Position numbers and translations under genes: made by a program. From Streptomyces griseomycini (GTDB lineage: Bacteria > Actinomycetota > Actinomycetes > Streptomycetales > Streptomycetaceae), in assembly GCF_014203535.1 (NCBI RefSeq), contig NZ_JACHJI010000002.1, positions 253,042 to 317,041 of the forward strand: a stretch of DNA of 64,000 nucleotides, written 5' to 3'. The notes below the pieces were generated by a model, which was not told where the DNA came from, made no database searches, and saw only the letters and a program-made list of their open reading frames with translations. How positions within the stretch are numbered: the stretch's first letter is position 1; every line of letters begins with the position of its first letter. This document shows, one piece after another, positions 25,319 through 33,134 of the stretch.

Positions 25319-26311
25319 GTGCCAGAGCCGTCCCTTCCTTCCAAGCGTCGCGGCCGCCTCTTCCGCTTCGGGGCCGCCTTCGTGGTGCTGCTCGCGGTCG
25401 CCGGGTACCTCGTGGTGCAGTACGTCACCGGGGGAACGGGCGCACCGGGCTGCCGGGTGGTGTCCGGCAAGGACGACGGGGCGACGTACGAGTTCACGCC
25501 CGAGCAGGCGGCGAACGCGGCGACGATCACCGCCGTGGGCACCGCGCGCGACCTGCCCGAACGAGCCGTGACGATCGCGCTGGCGACCGCGCTGCAGGAG
25601 TCCGCGCTGCGCAACATCGACTACGGCGACCGCGACTCGCTGGGCCTGTTCCAGCAGCGGCCCTCGCAGGGCTGGGGCACGCCGAAGGAGATCATGGACC
25701 CGGCGTACGCGGCGGAGAAGTTCTACGAGCACCTGGAGAAGGTGCCGGGCTACACCCGGCTGCCGCTCACCGTCGCCGCGCAGAAGGTGCAGCGCAGCGG
25801 TTTCCCGCAGGCGTACGCCAAGCACGAGCCGGACGCCGCGCTGCTGGCCGCCGCCCTCACCGGGCGCTCGGCGGCCACGCTGACCTGCGACGGCCGCCCG
25901 GACGCGACGCGGGCGGCGGCGGGCGCGGACGCGGTGCGCGCCGCGCTGGTCCGGGACTTCGGGCGGGACGTGCTGGAGCCGGCCGGCGCGGAGGTGGGCG
26001 GGGCGGCCACGCCCCCGCCCGCCCCGGACGGCGGGTCCGCCGGCGGGGACACCGTGACGCTGCCGGTCACCGCCGGGCCCGACGGCGCCTCGCGGGACGC
26101 CGAGGCCCGCGGCTGGCAGCTGGCGCACTGGGCCGTGGCCAACGCCTCCGAACTGCGCATAAAGCGGGTGTCGTACGGCGGGCGCGAATGGACCGCCGGG
26201 AACACCGAGAGCCGGTGGCGGCCGGTCGGCACGGCCGACACGGCCGACGGCAAGGGCTCCGCGGGCGCGGGGGACGGCGTGGGCGCGGTCCGGATCACGA
26301 CCGCGCAGTAG
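25319..26311 (+). CDS. Membrane-anchored lysozyme/transglycosylase-like protein
   Basis: 330 aa from GTG at 25319. TACCTT (25307-25312) ends 6 nt before the GTG with no ribosome-binding site, so the mRNA is probably leaderless. A TM segment (FGAAFVVLLAVAGYLVVQYV, about 18-38) precedes an extracytoplasmic domain with ALQESALRNIDYGDRDSLGLFQQRPSQGW, in which the Glu and the GLFQQR motif look like a lysozyme/soluble transglycosylase active site. Databases often label this family heavy-metal transporter, which the sequence does not support. The C-terminal third is Gly/Ala-rich. Confidence 0.78.
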   Translation: MPEPSLPSKRRGRLFRFGAAFVVLLAVAGYLVVQYVTGGTGAPGCRVVSGKDDGATYEFTPEQAANAATITAVGTARDLPERAVTIALATALQESALRNIDYGDRDSLGLFQQRPSQGWGTPKEIMDPAYAAEKFYEHLEKVPGYTRLPLTVAAQKVQRSGFPQAYAKHEPDAALLAAALTGRSAATLTCDGRPDATRAAAGADAVRAALVRDFGRDVLEPAGAEVGGAATPPPAPDGGSAGGDTVTLPVTAGPDGASRDAEARGWQLAHWAVANASELRIKRVSYGGREWTAGNTESRWRPVGTADTADGKGSAGAGDGVGAVRITTAQ

Positions 26312-26657
26312 TACGGGACCTCACCCGCAGGCGTCATGCGCGGGGCGGGCCGACGGCGCCGTGCGAAGGGTTCTCCCCCGGTTCCCTCGCACCGGCGAAG
26401 CCCCTTGGCACCAAAGGGCTACGGCCGTGCCGTGCGCCTGCTGCGGGCCGTCCGGACCGGTCCCGTCTGCCGCCTTTTGTCCGCAGCCCGCCCCCGGCCG
26501 ACCGTACGGCGCATTACCAACTCTTTACGTCGTCCCGCCGCAACCTTCCCGGCCGTCGGACGGTAGTCACTGCGTCCGGGCCCGGAGACCGCCGGCCGGT
26601 CGACCGGCTCCGGGCCCCGCCGAACACGTCACCGTTCCCTCCCGTCGAAGGAGCACC
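26312..26657 (+). other. 346-bp gap with no gene; promoter region of the secreted protein
   Basis: There is no credible coding frame. CATTACCAACTCTTTACG near 26513-26530 is the only AT-richer stretch and may hold the promoter. GAAGGAG precedes the start of the next gene. Confidence 0.4.
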
Positions 26658-27005
26658 ATGTCCCTCCCCCTGACCCGCCGGATCGCCCGTGCCGCGCTGC
26701 TCGTCGCTGCGGGAGCGGCCGCCGGGGTCGGTGCGGCCGGTTCCGCCAGCGCGGCCCCCGAGCTGCCGACCGCCTTGGACCTCGGCGGGCTGACCGCCCT
26801 GGACGGGGTGACCGGCAACACCGTGAGCAGCACGGCGCAGAGCGCCACCGAGACCGTGCGGGACGCCGACCAGGTGGTGCCGGCCGTCGACACGACCGTC
26901 GAGAAGACCGCGCCGGTGGTGAAGAAGCTGCCGACCAAGTCCCTCACCGGGGGCGGCGTGCCGTCGGCGAGGACCCTGCCGGTCCAGGGCCTGCCGCTCG
27001 GCTGA
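26658..27005 (+). CDS. Small secreted Ala/Thr/Val-rich protein
   Basis: 115 aa. ATG at 26658 follows GAAGGAG. A Sec signal peptide (TRRIARAALLVAAGAAAGVGAAGSASAA) ends near residue 33 with the SASA|AP site. The mature protein of about 82 residues has a heptad-like SSTAQSATETVRDADQVVPAVDTTVEK region suggesting one amphipathic helix, then a Pro/Gly-rich end. No Cys or catalytic motif is present. Similar small secreted proteins are common in Streptomyces; function is unknown. Confidence 0.78.
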   Translation: MSLPLTRRIARAALLVAAGAAAGVGAAGSASAAPELPTALDLGGLTALDGVTGNTVSSTAQSATETVRDADQVVPAVDTTVEKTAPVVKKLPTKSLTGGGVPSARTLPVQGLPLG

Positions 27006-27022
27006 CCGGTCCGGCTCGACAC

Positions 27023-27062
27023 GCCGACGGGGCCCGGGGATCGTTCCCCGGGCCCCGTCGGC
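27023..27062. terminator. Strong bidirectional terminator
   Basis: A perfect 18-bp stem (GCCGACGGGGCCCGGGGA) with a TCGT loop lies between the convergent secreted-protein gene and dapC. Confidence 0.92.
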
Positions 27063-27137
27063 CGTCGTGTGCCGGGCGCGTCCCCCCGGGGCGCGTCCCC
27101 CGGGGCGCGCCATCCGGGCTGTGCCACCCGGGCCGCG

Positions 27138-28235
27138 TCACACGGACAGGCGCTCCACCGCCGCCCGCACCCGCTCGTCCGTGGCGGTCAGGGCGACGCG
27201 CACGAAGCGCTGGCCGGCCGGGCCGTAGAAGTCGCCCGGTGCGACCAGGATGCCGCGTTCGGCGAGGTGGGCGACCGTGTCCCAGCAGGACTCGTCGCGG
27301 GTCGCCCACAGGTAGAGGCTGGCCTCGCTGTGCTCGATGCGGAAGCCGTGGCCGAGCAGCGCCTCGCGCAGGGCCGTGCGCCGGGCCGCGTAACGCTCGC
27401 GCTGGACGCGGACGTGCTCGTCGTCGCCCAGGGCCGCCACCACGGCCGCCTGCGTCGGCGCGGAGGTCATCATGCCGCCGTGCTTGCGGATCTGGAGCAG
27501 CGGACCGAGCACCGCCGGGTCGCCGGCCAGGAAGGCGGCGCGGTAGCCGGCCAGGTTGGAGCGCTTGGACAGGGAGTGCACGGAGACGATGCCGTCGTAC
27601 GAGCCGCCGTTGACGTCCGGGTGCAGCACCGAGACCGGGTCGGCCTCCCAGCCCAGCTCGATGTAGCACTCGTCGGAGAGGACGAGGACGCCGTGCTCGC
27701 GGGCCCAGGCGACGGTCCGGGTCAGCTCCTCCCGGGACAGCACCCGGCCCGTGGGGTTGGACGGGGAGTTCAGCCAGAGCAGCTTCAGGCCCGCCGGGTC
27801 CAGTTCGGTCGGATCGTCGTAGGCCACGTGCTCCGCGCGGGCCAGGCGGGCGCCGACCTCGTACGTCGGGTAGGCCAGCCGCGGAAAGGCGACCTTGTCG
27901 CCGGGGCCGAGGCCCAGCTGGGTGGGGAGCCAGGCGACCAGCTCCTTGGAGCCGACGACCGGCAGGACGTGGTGGTGGGTGATCCCGCGGGCGCCCAGGC
28001 GGCGCTCCGCCCAGCGGGTGATCGCGTCCCGCAGCTCCGGGGTGCCCCAGACCGTGGGGTAGCCCGGGGAGTCCGCCGCGGCGATCAGGGCCTTCTGGAT
28101 CGGCTCGGGGACCGGGTCGACGGGGGTGCCGACCGAGAGGTCGACGATGCCGTCGGGGTGCGCGGCGGCCGTCTTCTTGTAGGGCTCCAGCTTGTCCCAG
28201 GGGAAGGTGGGCAGCCGGTCGGAGACTGCGGACAC
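27138..28235 (-). CDS. dapC: Succinyl-diaminopimelate transaminase
   Basis: 365 aa from GTG at 28235 (MSAVSDRLPTFPWDKLEPYK). It is a fold-type I aminotransferase with SVGTPVDPVP near the N-terminus, NSPSNPTGRVLS (PLP pocket Asn), SDECYIELGW, the PLP Lys in SLSKRSNLAGYR, and a C-terminal Arg in FVRVALT for the substrate carboxylate. It makes N-succinyl-LL-DAP, the DapE substrate. A hairpin lies between it and the upstream ferredoxin gene. A longer start at 28274 adds non-conserved residues. Confidence 0.92.
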   Translation of the reverse strand: MSAVSDRLPTFPWDKLEPYKKTAAAHPDGIVDLSVGTPVDPVPEPIQKALIAAADSPGYPTVWGTPELRDAITRWAERRLGARGITHHHVLPVVGSKELVAWLPTQLGLGPGDKVAFPRLAYPTYEVGARLARAEHVAYDDPTELDPAGLKLLWLNSPSNPTGRVLSREELTRTVAWAREHGVLVLSDECYIELGWEADPVSVLHPDVNGGSYDGIVSVHSLSKRSNLAGYRAAFLAGDPAVLGPLLQIRKHGGMMTSAPTQAAVVAALGDDEHVRVQRERYAARRTALREALLGHGFRIEHSEASLYLWATRDESCWDTVAHLAERGILVAPGDFYGPAGQRFVRVALTATDERVRAAVERLSV

Positions 28236-28275
28236 GGGTACGGGCTCACTTTCTGGTGCGGCCTGGCGCGGCAAA

Positions 28276-28328
28276 CGCCTCGGTCCCGTGCGGCGATCGG
28301 GCTGATCGGGCCGTACGGGACCGAGGCG
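28276..28328 (-). terminator. Terminator or attenuator between fdxA and dapC
   Basis: 14-bp arms (CGCCTCGGTCCCGT/ACGGGACCGAGGCG) enclose a 25-nt loop that can pair further. It lies downstream of fdxA and upstream of dapC on the minus strand. Confidence 0.7.
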
Positions 28329-28359
28329 GCACGGAGTGTGCGGGCCGCTCGCGGGGTGA

Positions 28360-28677
28360 CTAGGCCTGCGGCGGAAGCGCGGCGATGAAGGGGTGGTCGC
28401 GCTCGATCAGCCCCAGCTTGCTGGCGCCGCCGGGTGAGCCGAGCTCGTCGAAGAACTCGACGTTCGCCTTGTAGTAGTCCTTCCACTCCTCCGGAGTGTC
28501 GTCCTCGTAGAAGATGGCCTCGACCGGGCAGACCGGCTCACAGGCCCCGCAGTCGACGCATTCGTCCGGGTGGATGTACAAGGACCGCTGGCCCTCGTAG
28601 ATGCAGTCGACCGGGCACTCCTCGATGCACGCCTTGTCCTTGACGTCGACACAAGGCTGCGCGATGACGTAGGTCAC
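28360..28677 (-). CDS. fdxA: 7Fe ferredoxin (3Fe-4S / 4Fe-4S)
   Basis: 105 aa, GTG start at 28677 after GAGGAGG. Cys9, Cys17 and Cys50 fit the 3Fe-4S site, and Cys21, Cys40, Cys43 and Cys46 the 4Fe-4S site; Cys25 is the usual extra Cys. Length and the C-terminal helix (WKDYYKANVEFFDELGSPGGASK) match FdxA of actinomycetes. Electron partners are not identifiable here. The fdxA-dapC order is also found in mycobacteria. Confidence 0.95.
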   Translation of the reverse strand: MTYVIAQPCVDVKDKACIEECPVDCIYEGQRSLYIHPDECVDCGACEPVCPVEAIFYEDDTPEEWKDYYKANVEFFDELGSPGGASKLGLIERDHPFIAALPPQA

Positions 28678-28817
28678 GCTGTCGTTCCTCCTCGATAGGG
28701 CGCTGGCGGGCCTCCTCAGGCTCCGCCGCCTGGCGCGCGGGAGCGCGGCGTCGTCGATGCCCGCCCCTAGTATCTCCGTTCTTGGGCATGATCCGAACAG
28801 GAGGGGTGAACTGACCT

Positions 28818-29906
28818 GTGGAAATCTCTGCCGCCGGGCGCCTCGAGGTCCGTGTCACCACTGCTGACGTGGGAAAACGGGTCTCGGTACGGAGCCTGAT
28901 CGAAGACGGTCCCTCGGGTGAGAGGTTCACCGACACGGTCGGTGTTCTCACATCATGGGACAACGGTGTGCTGCGTATCACACGCAGGAACGGGGAGGGC
29001 GTGCTGATCCCGGAGTCCGCGCTGGTCGCGGGCAAGGTCGTGCCGTCCGCCCCGGCGCGTCGGCGCGGTCCGGCGGCCTCGTACGAGGAGCTGGCGCGGG
29101 TCGCCGCGCGGGCCTGGCAGCCCCTGGAGAGCGAGCGGCTGGGCGGGTGGGAGCTGCGGGCCGCGGCCGGGGAGGTGGCCGGGCGACGGGTGGGCTTCAC
29201 CCGGCGGGCCAACTCGGTGCTGCCGCTCGGCGACCCGGGCGTGTCGCTCGACGAGGCGCTGACGGCCGTGCGCCGCTGGTACGCCGCGCGGGGGCTGCCC
29301 GCCTACGTCCAGACCGCGACCGGCGCCGAGGGCACGCAGGAGCTGCTGTGCGCGGAGCTGGAGCGGCGGGGCTGGGTGCGGGAGGTGACCGCCGAACTGT
29401 GGGTCGGCGGGCTGGCGCCGGTCGCCGACCTGGGCGCGGAGCCGTCCGGGGTCGTGCTGTCGCGGGAGGCCGACGAGGCGTGGCTGGCGCGGTACCGGCG
29501 CAGGGGGATGAGCGAGGTCGCCCTGGAGGTGCTGGGGAGCGGCCCCTCGGTGTGGTTCGCGACGGTGCCCGGTGCGGACGCCTCGGACGCCCCCGCCGCC
29601 ATCGGGCGGTGCGTCGTGGACGGGCGGTGGGCCGGGTTCGCGGCGGTCGAGGTGGATCCGGCGCGGCGGCGACGGGGCCTCGCGACCGCCGTGATGGCCG
29701 CGCTGGCCCGGCGGGCGCTGGACGAGGGCGCGTCGGCGGCCTGGCTCCAGGTCGAGGACGACAACGCGGGGGCCCGCGCGCTGTACGACCGGATGGGCTT
29801 CGCCGCGCACCACGCCTACCACCACTACCGCGACCGGGACGACCGCGGCGGCCACGACGACCGCGCGCCGGAATCGTCGGCTCCTGCCGGTGACGGATCG
29901 CCGTGA
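28818..29906 (+). CDS. GNAT acetyltransferase with N-terminal SH3-like domain
   Basis: 362 aa, GTG start at 28818 after AGGAGGGG. Residues 1-75 look like a small beta-barrel (VGKRVSVRSLIED, TDTVGVLTSWDNGVLRITRR), then a linker, and a GNAT domain with the acetyl-CoA loop VDPARRRRGLATAVMAALARRA near 285-305 and DNAGARALYDRMGF near 325. A His/Arg/Asp-rich tail (HHAYHHYRDRDDRGGHDDR) ends the protein. The substrate is unknown. It overlaps the SirB1-like gene by 4 nt. Confidence 0.85.
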   Translation: MEISAAGRLEVRVTTADVGKRVSVRSLIEDGPSGERFTDTVGVLTSWDNGVLRITRRNGEGVLIPESALVAGKVVPSAPARRRGPAASYEELARVAARAWQPLESERLGGWELRAAAGEVAGRRVGFTRRANSVLPLGDPGVSLDEALTAVRRWYAARGLPAYVQTATGAEGTQELLCAELERRGWVREVTAELWVGGLAPVADLGAEPSGVVLSREADEAWLARYRRRGMSEVALEVLGSGPSVWFATVPGADASDAPAAIGRCVVDGRWAGFAAVEVDPARRRRGLATAVMAALARRALDEGASAAWLQVEDDNAGARALYDRMGFAAHHAYHHYRDRDDRGGHDDRAPESSAPAGDGSP

Positions 29907-30775
29907 GCGGGCACGAACCGGTTATGCGTTCCCCTCATCCCCCGCCGCCCGAGCGCTCCGCCGAGCTGCGGCGGCGGTTCGCCGAGGAGGCCCGCTGCGA
30001 GCGGCCGGACCTGTCCACGCTGTGCCTGCTGATCGGCGCGGAGGCGGACGGCGCCCTGGACGAGGCGGGCCTGGACAGCGCGCAGGTCGAGCTGGACCGG
30101 CTGACCGGGGAACTCCCCTACCGGCCCGGCTCCCCCCGGGCCTGGGCGCTCGCGCTGCGCGAGCTGCTGGGCGAGCGGTACGGCTTCCACGGCACCCCGG
30201 CCGACTACCGGCGGCTGGAGTCCTCGCTGCTGCACGAGGTGCTGCGGCGGCGGCGCGGGCTGCCGATCCTGCTGTCGGTGGTGTGGCTGGAGGTGGCCCG
30301 GCGGGCGGGGGCGCCGGTGTACGGGGTGGCGCTGCCCGGTCACTTCGTCATCGGCTTCGGGGAGGCGGAGCAGCAGGTGCTCGCCGACCCCTTCGACGGG
30401 GGCCGGGTGCTGACCGGCGCCGACGCGGAACTGCTGGTCGCCGGAGCCACGGGGGCGCCGCTGGAGGCGTCGATGCTGACGCCCGCCGCCCCCCTGGACG
30501 TCGTGCTGCGCGTCCTGAACAACATCCGGGCGTGGGCGGACGCCCGTCCGGAGCGCTCCGACGTGGCCCTGTGGGCGGTGGACCTGTCCCTGCTGCTCCC
30601 CTCGCATCCGGCCCGGCTGCGGTACGAGCGGGCCCAGGTGCTGATCCGGCGCGGGGACTTCCTCGACGGCGCGGACGAGCTGGAGGCGTACGCCGAGGTG
30701 GTGGCCGCGGTGGACGGGCCGACGGCGGAACGCGTCCGCGACCAGGCCCGGGCGACGCGGGCCCTGCTCAACTAG
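29903..30775 (+). CDS. SirB1/transglutaminase-like protein
   Basis: 290 aa, GTG start inside the GTGA overlap with the GNAT gene. It has a SirB1 N-terminal domain with SSLLHEVLRRRRGLPILLSVVWLEVARRAG and VALPGHFVIGF near 145, which carries the transglutaminase-like His, and a TPR-like C-terminal helical region (PARLRYERAQVLIRRGDFLDGADELEAYAEV). The catalytic Cys of true transglutaminases is not evident. The function is unknown; coupling to a GNAT enzyme suggests a shared substrate. Confidence 0.8.
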   Translation: MSGHEPVMRSPHPPPPERSAELRRRFAEEARCERPDLSTLCLLIGAEADGALDEAGLDSAQVELDRLTGELPYRPGSPRAWALALRELLGERYGFHGTPADYRRLESSLLHEVLRRRRGLPILLSVVWLEVARRAGAPVYGVALPGHFVIGFGEAEQQVLADPFDGGRVLTGADAELLVAGATGAPLEASMLTPAAPLDVVLRVLNNIRAWADARPERSDVALWAVDLSLLLPSHPARLRYERAQVLIRRGDFLDGADELEAYAEVVAAVDGPTAERVRDQARATRALLN

Positions 30776-30813
30776 GGGCCCTTCCCCGGCTCCTCCGCCT
30801 CGGGCCTTCCCCT

Positions 30814-30843
30814 TTGACACAGGTATGACGAGATACCTATGCT
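30814..30843 (+). promoter_or_regulatory. marR promoter with operator inside the spacer
   Basis: TTGACA (30814-30819) and TATGCT (30838-30843) are 18 bp apart. A perfect 6-6-6 inverted repeat, AGGTAT-GACGAG-ATACCT (30821-30838), fills the spacer and touches the -10. Bound repressor would block RNA polymerase, the usual design for MarR autoregulation. Confidence 0.8.
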
Positions 30844-30850
30844 GCTGTAC

Positions 30851-31324
30851 ATGTCCGACGGCAGTGCCTCCGAGCAGCGCATCGCGCACGTGGCCTCCGA
30901 GCTCGCGGCGTGCCTGCCCGCGCTGCACCGGGCACTGGAGCGGCGGGTCGGGAGCGAGTACCCCCACCCGAAGCCGCCCGAGGGACAGCTGGCGCTGCTG
31001 CGGTTCGTCGCGCGGCACGAAGGCGCCACGGTGGGCGAGGCGGCCACGGCGCTGCTGATGAAGCCCAACAACGTCAGCGCGCTCGTCTCCCAGCTCACGG
31101 AGCGGGGCGAGCTGGAACGCCGCCAGGACGCCGCCGACAAGCGCATCGCCCACCTCCACCTCACCGCGACCTCGCGCCGGCGGATCGCCGAGGTGCGCGC
31201 CCTCGAGGAGCGCCTCCTCGGCCAGGCGCTGCGATCCGTCACCGACGGCGAGATGGACGCCCTCGGCTCGGCCCTCGGCGCGCTGAAAGCGCTGACCGGG
31301 CACCTCCACGCCGCGACCCGCTGA
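30851..31324 (+). CDS. MarR-family regulator, leaderless
   Basis: 157 aa from ATG at 30851, exactly 7 nt after the -10, so transcription should start at the A of the ATG (no leader). ATG 30839 overlaps the -10 and is rejected. It is a winged-helix protein with GATVGEAATALLMKPNNVSALVSQLTERGELERRQDAADKRIAHLHLT near 58-105 (recognition helix and wing) and dimerisation helices at both ends. It probably represses itself and the exporter that starts 160 bp downstream. Confidence 0.9.
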   Translation: MSDGSASEQRIAHVASELAACLPALHRALERRVGSEYPHPKPPEGQLALLRFVARHEGATVGEAATALLMKPNNVSALVSQLTERGELERRQDAADKRIAHLHLTATSRRRIAEVRALEERLLGQALRSVTDGEMDALGSALGALKALTGHLHAATR

Positions 31325-31484
31325 CCGACCCCGTCGTCGGGCGGCCCACCGCTCACGCGTGTTCCCGGTGCGGTGACCCCACGGGCACTCCCCTGCCCGC
31401 GGTCCCCCGTGCCCGCCGCGGCCCCTCTCCCCGGCACTCCGGTGCCGTCCCGTTCATCCCCCTCGAGAAAGAAACGGCTTCCCC

Positions 31485-33071
31485 ATGTCGTCGTCCACTT
31501 CCGTGGATCACTCCGCCGCGCGCCGGGGCAACCCCTGGCTCGCCCTGATCGCCGTGTCGTTCGGCCTGCTCATGGTGCAGCTCGACGGTTCCGTCGTCGC
31601 CATCGCCAACCCGGCGATCGGCAAGGACCTCCGGGCCGGCACCGCGGAACTGCAGTGGGTCACCAACTCCTACCTGCTCGCGCTCGCCGCCTCGATGATC
31701 CTCGGCGGCAAGCTCGGCGACCGGTTCGGCCGGCGCCGCTACTACCTCGTCGGCGTCGGCGGTTTCGCCGTCACCTCGGTCGCCATCGGCCTGGCCGGCA
31801 GCATCGAGGGCGTCATCGCCTTCCGCGCCCTGCAGGGCCTGTGCGGCGGCATCCTGATGCCCAACACCCTGGGCATCCTGCGCGCCGTGTTCCCCCCGGG
31901 GAAGTTCGGGCTCGCGGTGGGCATCTGGGGCATGGTCTCGGCCGTCTCGACCTCGCTGGGCCCGATCATCGGCGGCCTGCTCGTCGAGCACGTCGACTGG
32001 ACCTGGGTCTTCTACCTGAACGCGCCGATCGGCATCGTCGCCCTGCTGTTCAGCGCGGCGGTCCTCGCCGAGTCCAGGAACTCCGGCGACGAGCAGCGCT
32101 TCGACGTCGTCGGCGTCGTCGTGCTCGCCGCGGGTCTGCTCGCGCTCGTCTTCGGCATCGTCAAGGGCGAGACCTGGGGCTGGACCTCCGCCGGCACCCT
32201 CGGCTCCATCGCCGCCGGCCTGGTGCTGCTGGTCCTCTTCGGCCGGTACGAGACCCGGCAGGCGCACCCTCTGCTGCCGATGCGCCTGTTCCGCGACCGG
32301 TCGCTGACCACCGGTGCCGTCATGACCGGGCTGAACTTCTTCGTCATGCTCGGCGGCATCTTCTTCGTCATGCTGTACCTGCAGAACGTACGCGGCTACA
32401 CGCCCGTCGAGGCCGGTGTCAGCACGCTGCCGATGTCGCTCGCCTCGCTGTTCGCCTCTCCGATCGGCTCCTGGCTGACCGCCCGGTTCGGCCCGCGCGT
32501 CACGATCCCGCTGGGCCTGGTCCTCTCGGCCGCCGCCATGTTCGGCATGCTCACCTGGACCACCGACTCGTCGTACGCCACCATGTGGCCGCCGTACGTC
32601 GCGCTCGGCCTCGGCGTCGGCGTCGTGCTGCCCGCCACGGCCGCCGCGATCATCGGCAACGCGCCGGTCAGGGACGGCGGCGTGGCGTCCGGTCTGCAGT
32701 CCACGATGCTGCAGATAGGCGGCGCGCTGGGCACCTCCGTGCTGGTCACCGTGATCGCCGGCAAGGTCGGCTCCTCGCTGTTCGGCGAGCTCACCGGGGC
32801 GGGTGTCCCGGCGTCCCTGGCCCATGACCTGGAGAAGGCCGGGGACGCCGTCGCGATGGGGATCGCGCCGGTCTCCGCCGACATGCCGGCGCAGCTCAGG
32901 GCGGCGGTCGTCGAGGGCAGCGGCCAGGCGTTCGTGGGCGGTCTGCACTCCGCCGTCGTCGTCACCGGGATCCTGTGCCTGATCGGTGCCGTGGCCGCCG
33001 TCGCCGGCATCAGGAGCCGCGCCCAGGAGGCGCGGGACGGCGAGGAGGCGCGGGTGGTCGCCGCCCACTGA
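31485..33071 (+). CDS. DHA2-family (EmrB/QacA) drug exporter
   Basis: 528 aa with about 14 TM segments. It has DHA2 motifs: LDGSVVAIANPAIGKDLRAG in TM1 (motif D1), GKLGDRFGRRRYYLVG (motif A), and a GPIIGGLLVEHVDWTWVFYLNAPIG motif C region. The C-terminal loop between the last TMs carries AVVEGSGQAFVGGLHSAV. It should use the proton gradient to export amphipathic drugs. The ribosome-binding site is weak (GAGAAAG about 17 nt upstream). It lies after marR and before a strong terminator, so both may be one operon. Confidence 0.9.
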   Translation: MSSSTSVDHSAARRGNPWLALIAVSFGLLMVQLDGSVVAIANPAIGKDLRAGTAELQWVTNSYLLALAASMILGGKLGDRFGRRRYYLVGVGGFAVTSVAIGLAGSIEGVIAFRALQGLCGGILMPNTLGILRAVFPPGKFGLAVGIWGMVSAVSTSLGPIIGGLLVEHVDWTWVFYLNAPIGIVALLFSAAVLAESRNSGDEQRFDVVGVVVLAAGLLALVFGIVKGETWGWTSAGTLGSIAAGLVLLVLFGRYETRQAHPLLPMRLFRDRSLTTGAVMTGLNFFVMLGGIFFVMLYLQNVRGYTPVEAGVSTLPMSLASLFASPIGSWLTARFGPRVTIPLGLVLSAAAMFGMLTWTTDSSYATMWPPYVALGLGVGVVLPATAAAIIGNAPVRDGGVASGLQSTMLQIGGALGTSVLVTVIAGKVGSSLFGELTGAGVPASLAHDLEKAGDAVAMGIAPVSADMPAQLRAAVVEGSGQAFVGGLHSAVVVTGILCLIGAVAAVAGIRSRAQEARDGEEARVVAAH

Positions 33072-33082
33072 GCGCACGCCGC

Positions 33083-33127
33083 ACGCGAGGAGGGCGCCCG
33101 GTGGGTCACCGGGCGCCCTCCTCGCGT
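33083..33127. terminator. Strong bidirectional terminator
   Basis: A perfect 21-bp stem with a 3-nt loop lies between the convergent exporter and peptidoglycan-binding protein genes. Confidence 0.92.
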
Positions 33128-33134
33128 CGGTCGG

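Noticed and set aside
25319..26311. Heavy metal transporter label for this gene
   Set aside because: There is one TM helix and a lysozyme-like outside domain, not a transporter or metal-binding motif.
26336..26657. Reading frame through 26336-26657 as a gene
   Set aside because: Arg/Ser-rich product, no ribosome-binding site, and atypical codon use; it runs into the start of the secreted protein and looks like a GC-driven open frame.
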